Positions 45,352-55,707 of a DNA stretch of 64,000 nt are shown in pieces. Positions within the stretch are counted from its first letter, which is position 1; each line of letters starts with the position of its first letter. Source of the stretch: Aquibacillus sediminis. Its GTDB lineage: Bacteria; Bacillota; Bacilli; Bacillales; Amphibacillaceae. The notes below the pieces were generated by a model. That model made no database searches and was not told where the DNA came from. It worked only from the letters and a program-made list of their open reading frames with translations. The position numbers and the translations under genes are program-made. The stretch is from assembly GCF_005870085.1 (NCBI RefSeq), contig NZ_SZNM01000005.1:209421-273420 (forward strand), written 5' to 3'.

Positions 45352-46893
45352 ATGAAAAACTATTTATTAGGTGTAGATATAGGTACCACAAGTACAAAAG
45401 CAGTTTTATTTAATCGAACAGGAAAAGTGCATAGTCAACATGCAGTCGAATATCCATTACATACCCCTGTACCAGGTGCAGCAGAACAAGATGTGAGTGA
45501 AATTGTTGATGCTGTGAAAACATCAATACGAGAAGCAATGCGAAAGAGTGAGATAGACAAACAAGAATTATTATTCGTTTCCTTTAGCTCAGCAATGCAC
45601 AGTTTAATTGCTATGGATGAAAAAAGTCAGCCATTAACAAACAGTATTACATGGGCAGATCAACGAAGTGAACCATATGCTAGACAATTAAAACAATCAG
45701 GTGATGGACAACAAATTTATATGCGGACAGGAACACCGATTCATCCCATGTCACCACTGGCCAAAATCATTTGGTTAAAACAGGAGCATCCTACCATCTT
45801 TGAACAAGCTACCAAATTTATATCGATAAAAGAGTATGTGTTCAAGCAATTTTTTGATCAGTATATCGTTGATTATTCCATTGCATCGGCAACAGGGCTT
45901 TTTAATTTAGAAGGCTTAGAATGGGATCAAGATGCACTGAGTATTGCGGGAATAACAGAAGAGCAACTTTCTACCATTGTACCGACCACGCATCAAGTAC
46001 AAGGGTTGTCTAATGAATTAGCTGAGGAGTTAGGATTAACTACTGATGTACCATTTATCGTCGGAGCAAATGACGGTGTGTTATCCAATCTTGGTGTGAA
46101 CGCCATTGATAAAGGTGTGGTGGCACTGACGATTGGAACAAGTGGCGCCATTCGTACGGTAACAGACCGTCCTGTAACAGATCCAAAGGGAAGAATCTTT
46201 TGTTATGCTTTAACAGACAAGCATTGGGTGATTGGTGGTCCAGTAAATAATGGTGGCATGGTGCTACGTTGGCTTCGTGATGAATTGTGTCAAGAAGAAG
46301 TGGCAGAAGCAAAACGATTAGGTGTTGATCCATACGAAGTTATGACAGAGAAAATGACTAAGGTTCAAGCAGGCTCAGAAGGATTGATATTCCATCCCTA
46401 CTTAGCCGGAGAACGGGCACCGTTGTGGAATGCAAATGCAAGAGGTTCCTTTTTTGGTTTAGGAATGCATCATAAAAAAGAGCACATGATGCGAGCTGTA
46501 TTGGAAGGGATTAACCTTAACATTTACACTGTTTTACTCGCGCTTGAAGAAGTTATTGGTATTCCAGAAAAAATTCATGCAACTGGTGGTTTCGCTAAAT
46601 CAGCAGTTTGGAGACAAATGCTCTCCGATGTATTTAATCAAGAAGTGTCCATTCCAGAAAGTGTGGAAAGTTCTTGTTTAGGTGCCGTTGTGTTAGGACT
46701 TTACGCACTAGGTGAAATAGATGATTTAACGGCTGTTTCGGAAATGGTTGGAACAACAGATAGTCATTATCCAAACGGTGAACAGGTAAAAATATATACA
46801 GAATTAATTCCTGCATTTATACGATTGAGCCGCTTATATGAAGAAGATTATGACTCGATTGTTCAATTCCAACAAAAATATATGGAAAGCTAG
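45352..46893 (+). CDS. gntK: Gluconate kinase (FGGY family)
   Basis: Phosphorylates gluconate to 6-phosphogluconate. 513 residues, the same length as B. subtilis GntK. ATP-binding GVDIGTTSTKAVLF at the N-terminus, TWADQRSEPYA substrate loop, GANDGVLSNLG and GTSGAIR (phosphate 2), ATGGFAKSAVWRQ near the C-terminus. ATG at 45352 follows TTGGAGG; the TTG at 45310 is rejected. Functionally completes gnd-gntP although the MITE-like repeat lies between. Confidence 0.93.
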   Translation: MKNYLLGVDIGTTSTKAVLFNRTGKVHSQHAVEYPLHTPVPGAAEQDVSEIVDAVKTSIREAMRKSEIDKQELLFVSFSSAMHSLIAMDEKSQPLTNSITWADQRSEPYARQLKQSGDGQQIYMRTGTPIHPMSPLAKIIWLKQEHPTIFEQATKFISIKEYVFKQFFDQYIVDYSIASATGLFNLEGLEWDQDALSIAGITEEQLSTIVPTTHQVQGLSNELAEELGLTTDVPFIVGANDGVLSNLGVNAIDKGVVALTIGTSGAIRTVTDRPVTDPKGRIFCYALTDKHWVIGGPVNNGGMVLRWLRDELCQEEVAEAKRLGVDPYEVMTEKMTKVQAGSEGLIFHPYLAGERAPLWNANARGSFFGLGMHHKKEHMMRAVLEGINLNIYTVLLALEEVIGIPEKIHATGGFAKSAVWRQMLSDVFNQEVSIPESVESSCLGAVVLGLYALGEIDDLTAVSEMVGTTDSHYPNGEQVKIYTELIPAFIRLSRLYEEDYDSIVQFQQKYMES

Positions 46894-47027
46894 TTATGCA
46901 TACCTAGTATAAATGTAGATCGTTTCTAAGTGATAAAACCCGATCCTAAACTAATATGGTGGGGAAGTGATTGTTTAAACAAGTGCGTCGTTCTGTTGTT
47001 ATGGAATTCTTTATTGTTGCTTATTAA

Positions 47028-47056
47028 TTGACAACTATGAAATAATGTGTTATTAA
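47028..47056 (+). promoter_or_regulatory. Candidate htpG promoter
   Basis: TTGACA, 17 bp, TATTAA; 52 bp before htpG. No CIRCE or CtsR repeat seen nearby. Confidence 0.5.
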
Positions 47057-47108
47057 AATTGTTGGTTAGTATTTATAATGCCTACATAAAGAAGAAAGGG
47101 GATAGACT

Positions 47109-48989
47109 ATGACCAAGAAACAATTCGAAGCAGAATCGAAGAAACTACTGGAATTGATGGTTAACTCGATTTACTCTCAACGCGAGGTTTTTTTACGAGA
47201 ATTAATTTCCAATGCAAGTGATGCGATTGATAAGATTTACTACAAAGCATTGACAGATGATCGTCTAACATTCGATAAAGATAATTATTATATTAAAATT
47301 GATGCGAATAAAGACAATCGTACATTAACGATTACTGATACTGGGATTGGTATGACAAAAGAAGAGTTAGAAAGCAATCTTGGTACGATTGCTAAAAGTG
47401 GTTCACAAGCTTTTAAACATGAAAATGAGATTAAAGATGGGTATGACATTATCGGACAATTTGGTGTTGGTTTTTATGCAGCATTCATGGTAGCGGATGA
47501 AGTAACAGTTGTTACGAGATCTGTCGATGGGGATCAAGCTTATAAGTGGCAATCAACTGGTGCGGATGGTTACACGATTGAACCAACAGAAAAAGACATT
47601 GTAGGAACTGAAATCACGCTTACCATTAAAGAAAACACAGAAGAGGAATCCTATGACGAATACTTAGATGAAAATAGACTGCAATCGATTGTTAAAAAAT
47701 ATTCTGATTTCATACGCTATCCAATCAAAATGAATGTTACCGTACAAAAGCCAAAAGATGATGATGAAAAAGAATTAGAAGACGTAGTCGAAGAACAAAC
47801 GATTAATAGTATGGTGCCAATTTGGAAAAAGAACAAAACAGAATTAACAGCAGAGGATTACGAAAATTTCTATACAGAAAAACGGTACGGCTTTGATAAA
47901 CCATTGACACATCTACATATTAATGTCGATGGGGCAGTTCGCTACAATGCTATTTTATACATCCCAGAGAATATGCCATTTGACTATTATTCTAAGGAGT
48001 ATGAAAAAGGCCTAGAACTATATTCTAATGGTGTGTTGATCATGGACAAGTGTGCAGATCTGTTGCCAGATTATTTCAGCTTTGTAAAAGGTTTAGTAGA
48101 TTCAGAAGATTTATCTTTAAATATTTCAAGAGAAATGTTGCAACATAACCGTCAATTGAAGTTAATTGAAAAGAACATTGTCAAAAAAGTAAAAGCCGAA
48201 CTGAAAAAGCTTTTGAAGAATGATCGTGAAAAATACGAAACATTCTACAATGCATTTGGTAGACAATTAAAATATGGGGTATATAGTGATTTTGGACAGA
48301 ACAAGGATGTCCTGCAAGATCTATTAATGTTCTATTCCTCTTCAGAGAAGAAACTTGTGACATTAGAAGAATATGTATCACGAATGCCTGAAAATCAGAA
48401 ATATATTTATTATGCAACAGGTGAATCGAACGAACGGATTGAAAAACTACCACAAACAGAGATGGTACTAGACAAGGGCTATGAAATCTTATATTTCACA
48501 GATGAAGTAGATGAGTTTGCGATTCGAATGTTGATGAACTATGACGAGAAGGAATTTAAATCTGTTTCAAGTGGTGACTTAGGCATCGAAGAGGATGACA
48601 AGGATAAAGAAGCAAAAGCAGAGGAAAAGGACAACAAAGAATTGTTCGATCACATGAAATCTGTTTTATCAGGAAAAGTAAAAGATGTTCGCGCATCCCA
48701 GCGTCTTAAGTCACATCCTGTTTGCCTATCAACCGATGGGGAAGTATCAATTGAGATGGAAAAAATCTTAAATCAAATGCCTGATAATCAAAATATTAAA
48801 GCGGACAAGGTACTAGAAATCAATGTCGATCATGAAGTGTTCCAATCATTGAAAGCGAATTTTGATCACGATAAACAAAAAGTGGAGCTATATACACAAC
48901 TACTGTACAACCAAGCATTACTAATTGAAGGGTTACCAATTACTGATCCAGTTGAGTTTACCAATGATATATGTAAAGTGATGGTGTAA
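47109..48989 (+). CDS. htpG: Molecular chaperone HtpG (Hsp90)
   Basis: ATP-dependent dimeric chaperone, 626 residues. N-terminal GHKL ATPase motifs: [38 protein letters not shown]; then the middle domain ([18 protein letters not shown]) and the C-terminal dimerisation domain. An acidic insert (about 495-515, [18 protein letters not shown]) lies between middle and C-terminal regions and fits a salt-adapted acidic proteome. Monocistronic, with promoter and terminator visible. Confidence 0.96.
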   Translation: MTKKQFEAESKKLLELMVNSIYSQREVFLRELISNASDAIDKIYYKALTDDRLTFDKDNYYIKIDANKDNRTLTITDTGIGMTKEELESNLGTIAKSGSQAFKHENEIKDGYDIIGQFGVGFYAAFMVADEVTVVTRSVDGDQAYKWQSTGADGYTIEPTEKDIVGTEITLTIKENTEEESYDEYLDENRLQSIVKKYSDFIRYPIKMNVTVQKPKDDDEKELEDVVEEQTINSMVPIWKKNKTELTAEDYENFYTEKRYGFDKPLTHLHINVDGAVRYNAILYIPENMPFDYYSKEYEKGLELYSNGVLIMDKCADLLPDYFSFVKGLVDSEDLSLNISREMLQHNRQLKLIEKNIVKKVKAELKKLLKNDREKYETFYNAFGRQLKYGVYSDFGQNKDVLQDLLMFYSSSEKKLVTLEEYVSRMPENQKYIYYATGESNERIEKLPQTEMVLDKGYEILYFTDEVDEFAIRMLMNYDEKEFKSVSSGDLGIEEDDKDKEAKAEEKDNKELFDHMKSVLSGKVKDVRASQRLKSHPVCLSTDGEVSIEMEKILNQMPDNQNIKADKVLEINVDHEVFQSLKANFDHDKQKVELYTQLLYNQALLIEGLPITDPVEFTNDICKVMV

Positions 48990-48996
48990 CTAGACA

Positions 48997-49036
48997 AACC
49001 CCTTGCAACTATAAAGCGTTGTAAGGGGTTGTTTTT
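48997..49036 (+). terminator. Terminator after htpG
   Basis: AACCCCTTGCAAC with GTTGTAAGGGGTT (one G-T pair), then GTTTTT. Confidence 0.9.
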
Positions 49037-49114
49037 GGGGACAACAAACCCTTGTCATGCTAAATATATGTTATAATAAATGGGGGTATAGTAACACAGC
49101 AAGGGGGGGACGAA

Positions 49115-49720
49115 ATGAATTTGGTTTCGATCGATTTTGAAACGGCTAATAGGTATCGATTCAGCCCATGTGCGGTTGGGATCGTTGTTGCAAATGAAAC
49201 TGGTATTATCGATGAATTTTATAGTTTAATTAATCCGTTAATGGACTTTGATTCTCAAAATATCTATGTTCATGGGATTACGGAAGTGGATGTGGCGGAT
49301 GCGCCAACATTTGATGAACTGTGGCCGATATTGAATCGCTATCTAGATAAAAATGTGATTGTTGCTCATAATGCAAGTTTTGATATGAGTGTGCTTCGTG
49401 CAGCACTTGATCGTTACCTGTTAGCTTATCCAGAAATAGAGTACTTGTGTTCAGTGATGATATCGAAACAAGCGTGGCCAGGACTGATTAATTATAAATT
49501 AAATACATTAGCAGCGTTAAAAGGTATTGAATTTTCCCATCATAATGCATTAGAAGACGCGAGAGCTGTTGTGGAATTATTAATCAAAGCTAAGCATGAA
49601 TTTCGGGTATCTACTATACAGGAGTTAATCCAAAGGTTTAACATAACATCTGGGCAATTATATGAAAAGGGTTACAAAACACCGAAACTGCACATGAAAA
49701 AAAGAGTGAAATTGACATAA
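49115..49720 (+). CDS. DEDDh 3'-5' exonuclease (DnaQ/PolC-exo-like)
   Basis: 201-residue DnaQ-fold nuclease. ExoI SIDFETA (catalytic Asp and Glu), ExoII VAHNASFDMSVL, ExoIII HHNALEDARA (His and Asp) are all intact, so it should be active on DNA or RNA ends. It has no polymerase or UvrC domain. SD GGGGGG before the ATG. Stand-alone proofreading-like exonucleases of this type are common in Firmicutes; the specific substrate is not known. Confidence 0.87.
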   Translation: MNLVSIDFETANRYRFSPCAVGIVVANETGIIDEFYSLINPLMDFDSQNIYVHGITEVDVADAPTFDELWPILNRYLDKNVIVAHNASFDMSVLRAALDRYLLAYPEIEYLCSVMISKQAWPGLINYKLNTLAALKGIEFSHHNALEDARAVVELLIKAKHEFRVSTIQELIQRFNITSGQLYEKGYKTPKLHMKKRVKLT

Positions 49721-49806
49721 ATAGTAGATGGGAATGTGAAGAACGATGCATTAATCTTACTATAAGTACGTTGGTTTTTACCACAACTTTATCCAAGGAA
49801 AGAGAA

Positions 49807-49839
49807 AATAGACCACCCTTCATAGTGGTCTATTTTTTT
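49807..49839. terminator. Bidirectional terminator between exonuclease and tdh
   Basis: AATAGACCAC / GTGGTCTATT stem with T run; A-rich on the opposite flank. Confidence 0.88.
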
Positions 49840-49841
49840 AT

Positions 49842-50801
49842 TTAACTTACTTTATTAACCGAAGAGTTTCCCAATTTTTCTAACATATCCTGTGTTATGC
49901 TAGTAAGATCATATTTCGGTTGGAATCCCCATTCTTGTTTTGCGGCACTTACGTCAATGTTGTTAGGCCAACTATCGGCGATTGCTTGCCGGACAGGATC
50001 GACATCGTATTTCAGTGTGAAATTTGGAATATGAGTTTGAATTGCCCGAGCAAAATCTTCAGGTGCCACACTCATAGCGGTAATGTTAAATGCATTACGA
50101 TGAATTAACTTGGATCCATCCGCTTCCATTAATTGAATAATCGCATCAATTGCGTCCGGCATATACATCATGTCCATGTATGTCCCTTTATCAATATAGG
50201 AAGTATACGATTGATTTTTTATTGCATGATAATAAATGTCAACGGCATAATCTGTCGTTCCACCACCAGGAGGAGTAAGATAGGAAATTAAACCAGGAAA
50301 ACGAACTCCGCGAGTATCCACGCCAAACTTATTAAAATAATAATCACATAAAAGTTCACCAGCAACCTTGTTCACGCCATACATGGTAGTTGGTCGTTGC
50401 AAGGTATCTTGTGGTGTATCTTGCTTTGGTGTATTTGGACCAAATGCACCAATTGAACTCGGTGTGAAAAGTTGTGCGTCTAGTTCTCTAGCAGTTTCTA
50501 ATCCATTGAGTAGTCCACCCATGTTAATGTCCCAAGCAAGTAATGGTTTTTCCTCGGCTGTAGCGGATAATAAACTTGCTAAGTGCATGATCGTATCAAC
50601 ATTGTACTTTCTTGCGATTTTTAAAAATTTCTGTTTATCCGTAACATCGAGGATTTCAAAGGGACCTGTGCCAAATACATCATTTTCGACTTTACGAATA
50701 TCTGTTGCAACCACATTGTCTTTTCCATATAACTCTCTTAATTTCATAACCAACTCTGAACCAATTTGACCCAAAGCTCCAGTAACTAATATTTTCTTCA
50801 T
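49842..50801 (-). CDS. tdh: L-threonine 3-dehydrogenase, short-chain (SDR) type
   Basis: Oxidises L-threonine to 2-amino-3-oxobutyrate with NAD. 320 residues of the extended SDR/NAD-epimerase family: nucleotide motif [34 protein letters not shown] and the catalytic Tyr-x3-Lys in YGVNKVAGE. This epimerase-like Tdh differs from the zinc MDR enzyme of E. coli. Start at 50801; an ATG at 50810 sits too close to the AAGGTGG SD. It follows kbl by 25 bp on the same strand, and its product is the Kbl substrate. Confidence 0.9.
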   Translation of the reverse strand: MKKILVTGALGQIGSELVMKLRELYGKDNVVATDIRKVENDVFGTGPFEILDVTDKQKFLKIARKYNVDTIMHLASLLSATAEEKPLLAWDINMGGLLNGLETARELDAQLFTPSSIGAFGPNTPKQDTPQDTLQRPTTMYGVNKVAGELLCDYYFNKFGVDTRGVRFPGLISYLTPPGGGTTDYAVDIYYHAIKNQSYTSYIDKGTYMDMMYMPDAIDAIIQLMEADGSKLIHRNAFNITAMSVAPEDFARAIQTHIPNFTLKYDVDPVRQAIADSWPNNIDVSAAKQEWGFQPKYDLTSITQDMLEKLGNSSVNKVS

Positions 50802-50826
50802 ATCAAACATTCCCCACCTTTCGAAG

Positions 50827-52017
50827 TTAAATAATGTTGAGCTCTTTCCCAATTTTTTCGTAAGTGGCAAGTGCTTGATCAAGCATTTCTTTCGTGTGGG
50901 CGGCTGTAGGCATATTTCTCACACGACCTGTTCCTTTTGGTACAGTTGGAAATACGATCGACTTGGCATACACGCCTTCTTCATTCAATCGTTTACTGAA
51001 TTGTTGGGTTGTTTTTTCATCCCCAATCATACAAGGGGTGATCGGTGTTTCGCTGTTACCAATATCAAACCCTAATGCTTTTAAGCCTTTTTTCAAGTAG
51101 TCACCATTATCCCAAAGCTGGGTTTGTAGTTCTGTACTATTCATTAACAAATCAATTGCTTCTGTACTAGCTGCTACATCTGCTGGTGTCAATGAAGTTG
51201 AAAATAAAAATGGACGTGATTGCACTTTTAACCAATCAATCAATTGTTGTTTTCCTGCTACATAGCCACCGACAACTCCAATCGCTTTAGAAAGCGTACC
51301 GATTTGAAAGTCAACGCGATCTTGCAGGCCAAAATGCTTAACCGTTCCAGCTCCCTTACCTAATACACCGGATCCATGGGCATCATCTACATATGTCATG
51401 ATGTCAAATTCTTCAGCAATCTCGACGATCTCAGGTAGTTTTGCAATGTCTCCATCCATGGAAAATACACCGTCAGTAATGATCATAATTTTATTGTATT
51501 GTTCAGATTCGACCGCTTGTTTTGCTTTTTGTCTTAAGTCATCCATATCTGAGTGGTTAACGCGGATGATTTTAGCTTTAGATAGACGACATCCATCGAT
51601 AATCGATGCGTGATTTAATTCATCAGAAAGAATGGCGTCATGTTTATCCATGACAGCAGAAATAGCTGCCATATTACAGTTGAAACCAGATTGATAGGCA
51701 ACAGCAGCTTCGGTTCCTTTAAATGCTGCGATTTTTTCTTCCAATTTCACGTGTAGATCCAATGTGCCGTTAATGGTCCGAACCGCCCCGGCTCCAACGC
51801 CATGGGAAGTGATGGCGTCTTTAGCAACTCTTTTTAGGCGCTCATCTGTTGCAAGACCTAAATAATTATTCGATGAAAGATTAATAAGTTCTTTGCCGTT
51901 TATTTTAATGATTGGCCCATTAGCACCTTCCACAGGATCAATCTCATTGTAAAGTCCTTGTGATTTTAAATGGTTTAGTTTCTCTGTTAAAAATCCTGTT
52001 AGTTTTGAACTTGTCAA
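50827..52017 (-). CDS. kbl: 2-amino-3-ketobutyrate CoA ligase (glycine C-acetyltransferase)
   Basis: PLP enzyme of the alpha-oxoamine synthase family, 396 residues, that cleaves 2-amino-3-oxobutyrate with CoA to glycine and acetyl-Co[35 protein letters not shown] and the PLP lysine in [12 protein letters not shown] are present. Start set at the TTG at 52017, six bases after AGGAGGG; the longer frame to 52083 lacks an SD and runs through a hairpin. With tdh it converts threonine to glycine. Confidence 0.92.
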   Translation of the reverse strand: MTSSKLTGFLTEKLNHLKSQGLYNEIDPVEGANGPIIKINGKELINLSSNNYLGLATDERLKRVAKDAITSHGVGAGAVRTINGTLDLHVKLEEKIAAFKGTEAAVAYQSGFNCNMAAISAVMDKHDAILSDELNHASIIDGCRLSKAKIIRVNHSDMDDLRQKAKQAVESEQYNKIMIITDGVFSMDGDIAKLPEIVEIAEEFDIMTYVDDAHGSGVLGKGAGTVKHFGLQDRVDFQIGTLSKAIGVVGGYVAGKQQLIDWLKVQSRPFLFSTSLTPADVAASTEAIDLLMNSTELQTQLWDNGDYLKKGLKALGFDIGNSETPITPCMIGDEKTTQQFSKRLNEEGVYAKSIVFPTVPKGTGRVRNMPTAAHTKEMLDQALATYEKIGKELNII

Positions 52018-52048
52018 CCAAAACCCTCCTATAAAAAGTGTTTGTAAA

Positions 52049-52101
52049 GGATTAGAAAACAATTGTCCTTGTGAGGAGGACATTTTTTCGTTTTCTAATC
52101 C
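52049..52101 (-). promoter_or_regulatory. Nested hairpin in the kbl-tdh leader
   Basis: On the mRNA strand, GGATTAGAAAAC (from 52101... downward) pairs perfectly with GTTTTCTAATCC, enclosing GTCCT/AGGAC. It sits just before the kbl SD; it could be an attenuator or an mRNA-stabilising stem. Confidence 0.55.
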
Positions 52102-52197
52102 TTGTATAGTTACATTATAACAAAAAATGGATAAAAATGTTCATGCCAAATAGACATTTATTAAATAAAAATGAAATGAGCATTATTGTCTGGTAAA

Positions 52198-52325
52198 AAT
52201 AATGTCCATTATTGATTGGAATGGCACATTATGACGTAATAAATAGGTGTGTTTTTTGATTAAAAGGATTTAAAAGTGATTAAAACACATTTTTTGATTT
52301 TTTAACAAAAATAGTGCACATTATT
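52198..52325. promoter_or_regulatory. Repeated AATAATG-N2-CATTATT inverted repeats between kbl and gapB
   Basis: Perfect copy at 52198-52213 and a one-mismatch copy at 52310-52325 (AATAGTG-CA-CATTATT), with half-sites at about 52180 and 52225. Likely operators of a dimeric regulator of kbl-tdh or gapB; not the published CcpN motif. Confidence 0.5.
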
Positions 52326-52332
52326 TAATAAA

Positions 52333-52343
52333 TGTGTTATATT
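52333..52343 (+). promoter_or_regulatory. Candidate CcpN box at gapB
   Basis: TGTGTTATATT matches the reported CcpN consensus TRTGHYATAYW at all positions, 33 bp before the gapB ATG, near an A/T-rich -10. Confidence 0.55.
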
Positions 52344-52375
52344 ATATATTAACAGAAGATGAAGGAGGGGGATGG

Positions 52376-53413
52376 ATGGAACGAGGAATCGGGATTAGCG
52401 GAACAGGAAGAATTGGTCGTCTGCTAATTAGAAAAATTATTTCAGATAAACAAGGGGCTGAAAGTTTAAAAGCAATTAATAGTACGTATCCACCGGAAAC
52501 AATTGCGCATTTATTAATCTATGATTCTGTCCATGGAAAATGGGATGTGGACATAACGGCAAAAGCAGACGAACTTCATATAAATGGAAATGTCATCAAA
52601 GTAACTTGTCACAGAAACCCATCAGACATTCCGTGGAAAAACCTAGGCGTTGATCTAGTTATCGATGCGACGGGCAAATTTAAAGATCGACAAAGCGCCG
52701 GTAAGCATATTGAAGCAGGTGCATCGAAGGTTCTAATTACAGCGCCAGGAAAACAATTGGATGCAACAATTGTTATGGGAGTTAACGAGCACTTCTATCA
52801 ACCAGACCAAGATACCTTTGTATCAGCGGCTTCTTGTACAACGAATTGTGCTGCACCACTTCTTAAAGTTTTAGATGATGCATTTGAAGTGGAAAGAGGT
52901 TGGTTAACAACGGTTCACTCTTTTACATCTGATCAAAAACCGTTGGATAATCCGCATAAAGACTTGCGACGAGCACGAGCGAGTACGCAATCGATCATAC
53001 CAACCACTACAGGTGTTGGGAAAGCGCTAACAGATGTGTTGCCTCACTTAGCACCTCATATGCAAGGGACATCTGTTCGAGTGCCGACTCCAGATGTATC
53101 GTTAGTAGATTTAACCGTGCAAGTAGGCGGTACCTACACGATTGAGGATGTACAGGACGCATTCGAGACAGCTGCCGTGAAGGATATGGCTGGCATTGTA
53201 GGAATTACGGATAAGGAGTTAGTTTCTTCCGATTATATTGGTTGTGAGAATTCGGCAACGGTTGATGGTCCTTCGACCATGACGATGGGGAATCAGATCA
53301 AAGTTCTTGCTTGGTATGACAATGAATGGGCTTACGCCTGCAGAGTTGCAGAGCTTGCAAATTATATGAGAGAAAGGATGTTAACAAATGGCAAAGTTAA
53401 ACAATCTTCCTAA
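52376..53413 (+). CDS. gapB: Gluconeogenic glyceraldehyde-3-phosphate dehydrogenase
   Basis: GAPDH of 345 residues. SGTGRIGRLLIRK nucleotide motif, nucleophile Cys154 in SAASCTTNCAAP and His181. At the coenzyme-selecting position the sequence reads AINSTYPP (Ser36), where NAD-specific GapA has Asp; this favours NADP and the gluconeogenic GapB role. Context supports it: CcpN box upstream, then pckA, ccpN and glpX. ATG at 52376 behind GAAGGAGGGGG. Confidence 0.92.
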   Translation: MERGIGISGTGRIGRLLIRKIISDKQGAESLKAINSTYPPETIAHLLIYDSVHGKWDVDITAKADELHINGNVIKVTCHRNPSDIPWKNLGVDLVIDATGKFKDRQSAGKHIEAGASKVLITAPGKQLDATIVMGVNEHFYQPDQDTFVSAASCTTNCAAPLLKVLDDAFEVERGWLTTVHSFTSDQKPLDNPHKDLRRARASTQSIIPTTTGVGKALTDVLPHLAPHMQGTSVRVPTPDVSLVDLTVQVGGTYTIEDVQDAFETAAVKDMAGIVGITDKELVSSDYIGCENSATVDGPSTMTMGNQIKVLAWYDNEWAYACRVAELANYMRERMLTNGKVKQSS

Positions 53414-53552
53414 AATGGGTGCAATTTTATGTCGTGAGTGTGGTAAAGAAATTGAGGCGTTCTCTACTGCGAAGGTTGAGACTTACTACGCTGATGCAGG
53501 TCATTGTAATTGCCAGTCAAACAATCAACAACTTGTTAATGAGGAGCGGTGA
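53388..53552 (+). CDS. Small SR1P-like (GapA-binding peptide) protein
   Basis: 54 residues, overlapping the gapB 3' end by 26 bp in another frame and ending just before pckA. The core from Met10, [30 protein letters not shown], resembles SR1P, the 39-residue peptide encoded by the CcpN-repressed RNA SR1 of B. subtilis, which binds GapA and affects RNase J1. Two Cys pairs (C15/C18, C40/C42) suggest a small zinc fold. The ATG at 53388 has AGAAAGGA upstream; the internal ATG 53415 lacks an SD. Here it is in the gapB-pckA operon instead of on a separate sRNA. Confidence 0.7.
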   Translation: MAKLNNLPKMGAILCRECGKEIEAFSTAKVETYYADAGHCNCQSNNQQLVNEER

Positions 53553-53557
53553 GGGGA

Positions 53558-55147
53558 ATGCAAACGGTGAAAGCCATTGAAAATAATTTGTTTCACAGAA
53601 CAGAGGATGAACCTACTGTTTATTACGAGCTATCTGTTTCTAGATTAATGGAAGAAGCAGTCAAGCGAGGGGAAGCAAGACTAACAGAAACAGGTGCGCT
53701 ACATGCCTATACAGGAGAGTTCACTGGTCGTTCACCAAAGGATAAATATATTGTCAAGGAAGCCTCTGTTGAAAAGCAGGTTGGTTGGGGGGATGTGAAT
53801 CAATCCATCTCTCCACAACAATTTGATCAACTCTACCAAAAAGCGCTATCTTACATGGAAAAACATGATTTATTTGTATTTGATGGGAAAGCAGGGGCGG
53901 ATCAAGATCATCAATTATCAGTGAGGATTATTAATGAACTTGCATGGCACAACCTTTTTTCCCGTCAATTATTCATTGAATCAAGTGATAGATCAGAACA
54001 GGATCCGGTAGATTTTACCGTTATTTCTTTGCCGGGTCTTAAAGCAGATCCGGTTGAAGATGGAACGAATTCAGAAACATTTATCATCATCTCATTTGAA
54101 AAGAAAACGGTATTAATTGGTGGGACAGCATATGCTGGGGAGATTAAGAAGTCTATATTTTCGGTGCTGAACTATTTATTACCACTAGAAAATGTCTTAC
54201 CAATGCACTGTTCTGCCAATGTGGATGAAAAAGGCGGCAATACGACATTATTTTTTGGACTGTCAGGAACTGGCAAGACGACACTGTCTGCAGATCCAGG
54301 TCGCCGATTAATTGGTGATGATGAACATGGTTGGACAGATAAGGGGATTTATAATTTTGAAGGTGGTTGCTATGCCAAATGTATTGGCCTTGATCCAGAT
54401 AAGGAACCACAAATTTGGAATGCAATCCAATATGGTTCGGTACTAGAAAATGTAGCAATTGATCCAACCACACGTCAATTGGACTTTAATGACAAGCGAG
54501 TAACGGAAAATACACGTGCTGCTTATTCATCAGAAAAAATTCCGAATGCTGTCATTCCGGGAACAGCTGATCATCCAGAAGTGATTATCTTTTTAACAGC
54601 CGATGCTTTTGGTGTATTGCCACCAATCGCAAAACTTACGAAAGAGCAGGCGATGTACCATTTCTTATCAGGATACACGTCTAAATTAGCGGGAACAGAA
54701 CGGGGGATTACCGAGCCAACCGCAACTTTTTCCACTTGTTTTGGAGAACCATTTTTGCCGCATCGACCAGATGTCTATGCAGATTTACTTGGGGAAAAAA
54801 TTGATAAACATCAAGCGCGTGTTTACCTTGTGAATACGGGTTGGACTGGTGGACCGTATGGGATAGGAGAACGAATTAAATTATCCTATACAAGAAAAAT
54901 GGTATCGGCTGCAATTAATGGAGAATTAGAAAATGCAGAATTTTCTCCGCACCCTGTATTTGGAGTTTTTGTTCCGAGTGAAGTAGAGGGAGTTCCTAGC
55001 AAGCTATTAAATCCTAGAAACACATGGAATATTCCAAGTTTATATGATGAAAAAGCACAAGATTTAGCTAGACGTTTTGTGGAGAATTTCGATAGATTTT
55101 CCAGTGTATCGAGTGAGATTTGTGCAGCAGGGCCAAAAGTAAAATAG
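53558..55147 (+). CDS. pckA: Phosphoenolpyruvate carboxykinase (ATP)
   Basis: Converts oxaloacetate and ATP to PEP and CO2, the entry step of gluconeogenesis. 529 residues. [12 protein letters not shown], the kinase-1a loop [14 protein letters not shown], metal-site IGDDEHGW, TWxGGPYGxGxR-like [14 protein letters not shown] are present. ATG at 53558, six bases after the sr1P-like stop. TCA-cycle succinate from the hpa pathway would need this step for growth. Confidence 0.96.
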   Translation: MQTVKAIENNLFHRTEDEPTVYYELSVSRLMEEAVKRGEARLTETGALHAYTGEFTGRSPKDKYIVKEASVEKQVGWGDVNQSISPQQFDQLYQKALSYMEKHDLFVFDGKAGADQDHQLSVRIINELAWHNLFSRQLFIESSDRSEQDPVDFTVISLPGLKADPVEDGTNSETFIIISFEKKTVLIGGTAYAGEIKKSIFSVLNYLLPLENVLPMHCSANVDEKGGNTTLFFGLSGTGKTTLSADPGRRLIGDDEHGWTDKGIYNFEGGCYAKCIGLDPDKEPQIWNAIQYGSVLENVAIDPTTRQLDFNDKRVTENTRAAYSSEKIPNAVIPGTADHPEVIIFLTADAFGVLPPIAKLTKEQAMYHFLSGYTSKLAGTERGITEPTATFSTCFGEPFLPHRPDVYADLLGEKIDKHQARVYLVNTGWTGGPYGIGERIKLSYTRKMVSAAINGELENAEFSPHPVFGVFVPSEVEGVPSKLLNPRNTWNIPSLYDEKAQDLARRFVENFDRFSSVSSEICAAGPKVK

Positions 55148-55184
55148 AATGCTGCAGGTGGTTTTAGAAGGCTTATAAAAAAGT

Positions 55185-55209
55185 GGCATTCACTAGTTTA
55201 GTGGATGCC
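55185..55209 (+). terminator. Hairpin downstream of pckA
   Basis: GGCATTCACTA / TAGTGGATGCC (one G-T) stem; poor T tail, so weak terminator or stabilising stem. Confidence 0.45.
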
Positions 55210-55229
55210 CTTGTTCACTATCTTTATTA

Positions 55230-55610
55230 TTTTCGAAAATTAAAATGCTGGCTTATCAATCCGCGTCGTGATAGAACTTTTATTAGACTTCACTCACCTC
55301 GGTCCTACAGGTAGGTAAGTTCGACATTGTTGGTATGTTTGTTGCGCTCTTAGTCGAACATCCTAATCACTGACTCAAGTTTAGAGGAACTTGGACTACA
55401 GCTCTCGTCCCTAATGACGGAATCCACTTTTGTAGAAGTGTGTTACCGTGTGTCCCTCAATGGATGAATGTTCAATTAAGACTATAACAGTGTAACAGCA
55501 TCGAAAGCTCTTTGGTGCGCAAGTGCAGTTTATCCCAAAGGGTTCAACTAACATTAAGTGGGGAAGGTCAATCCCCCCTACTGAGTGAAGTTTCACTTTA
55601 GACGTTACTA
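55230..55610 (+). mobile_element. Decayed insertion-element end (possibly IS200/IS605 type), copy 2
   Basis: Part of the 560-bp gene-free gap between pckA and ccpN. The 3' end (55540-55600) holds GTGGGGAAGG/...CCCCCC and AGTGAAGTTTCACTTT hairpins like those ending at 27000. In one frame it reads GSTNIKWGR...PTE, stop. No transposase survives and no clean boundaries were found. Confidence 0.35.
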
Positions 55611-55707
55611 GCTAGTGCTTTTGTAACTTTTGTTTCTTCTTGCCTTCGATTTAGATTAACGATAGGATGGATTATATGCTTTGTTGGTAATAGACAGGAG
55701 GTTCGCC

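Noticed and set aside
52049..52101. T-box riboswitch in the kbl leader
   Set aside because: The conserved T-box sequence and specifier-loop architecture are not recognisable; only a nested hairpin is seen.
55411..55596. 61-codon minus-strand frame between pckA and ccpN
   Set aside because: It lies in the suspected decayed element; no SD or recognisable domain.
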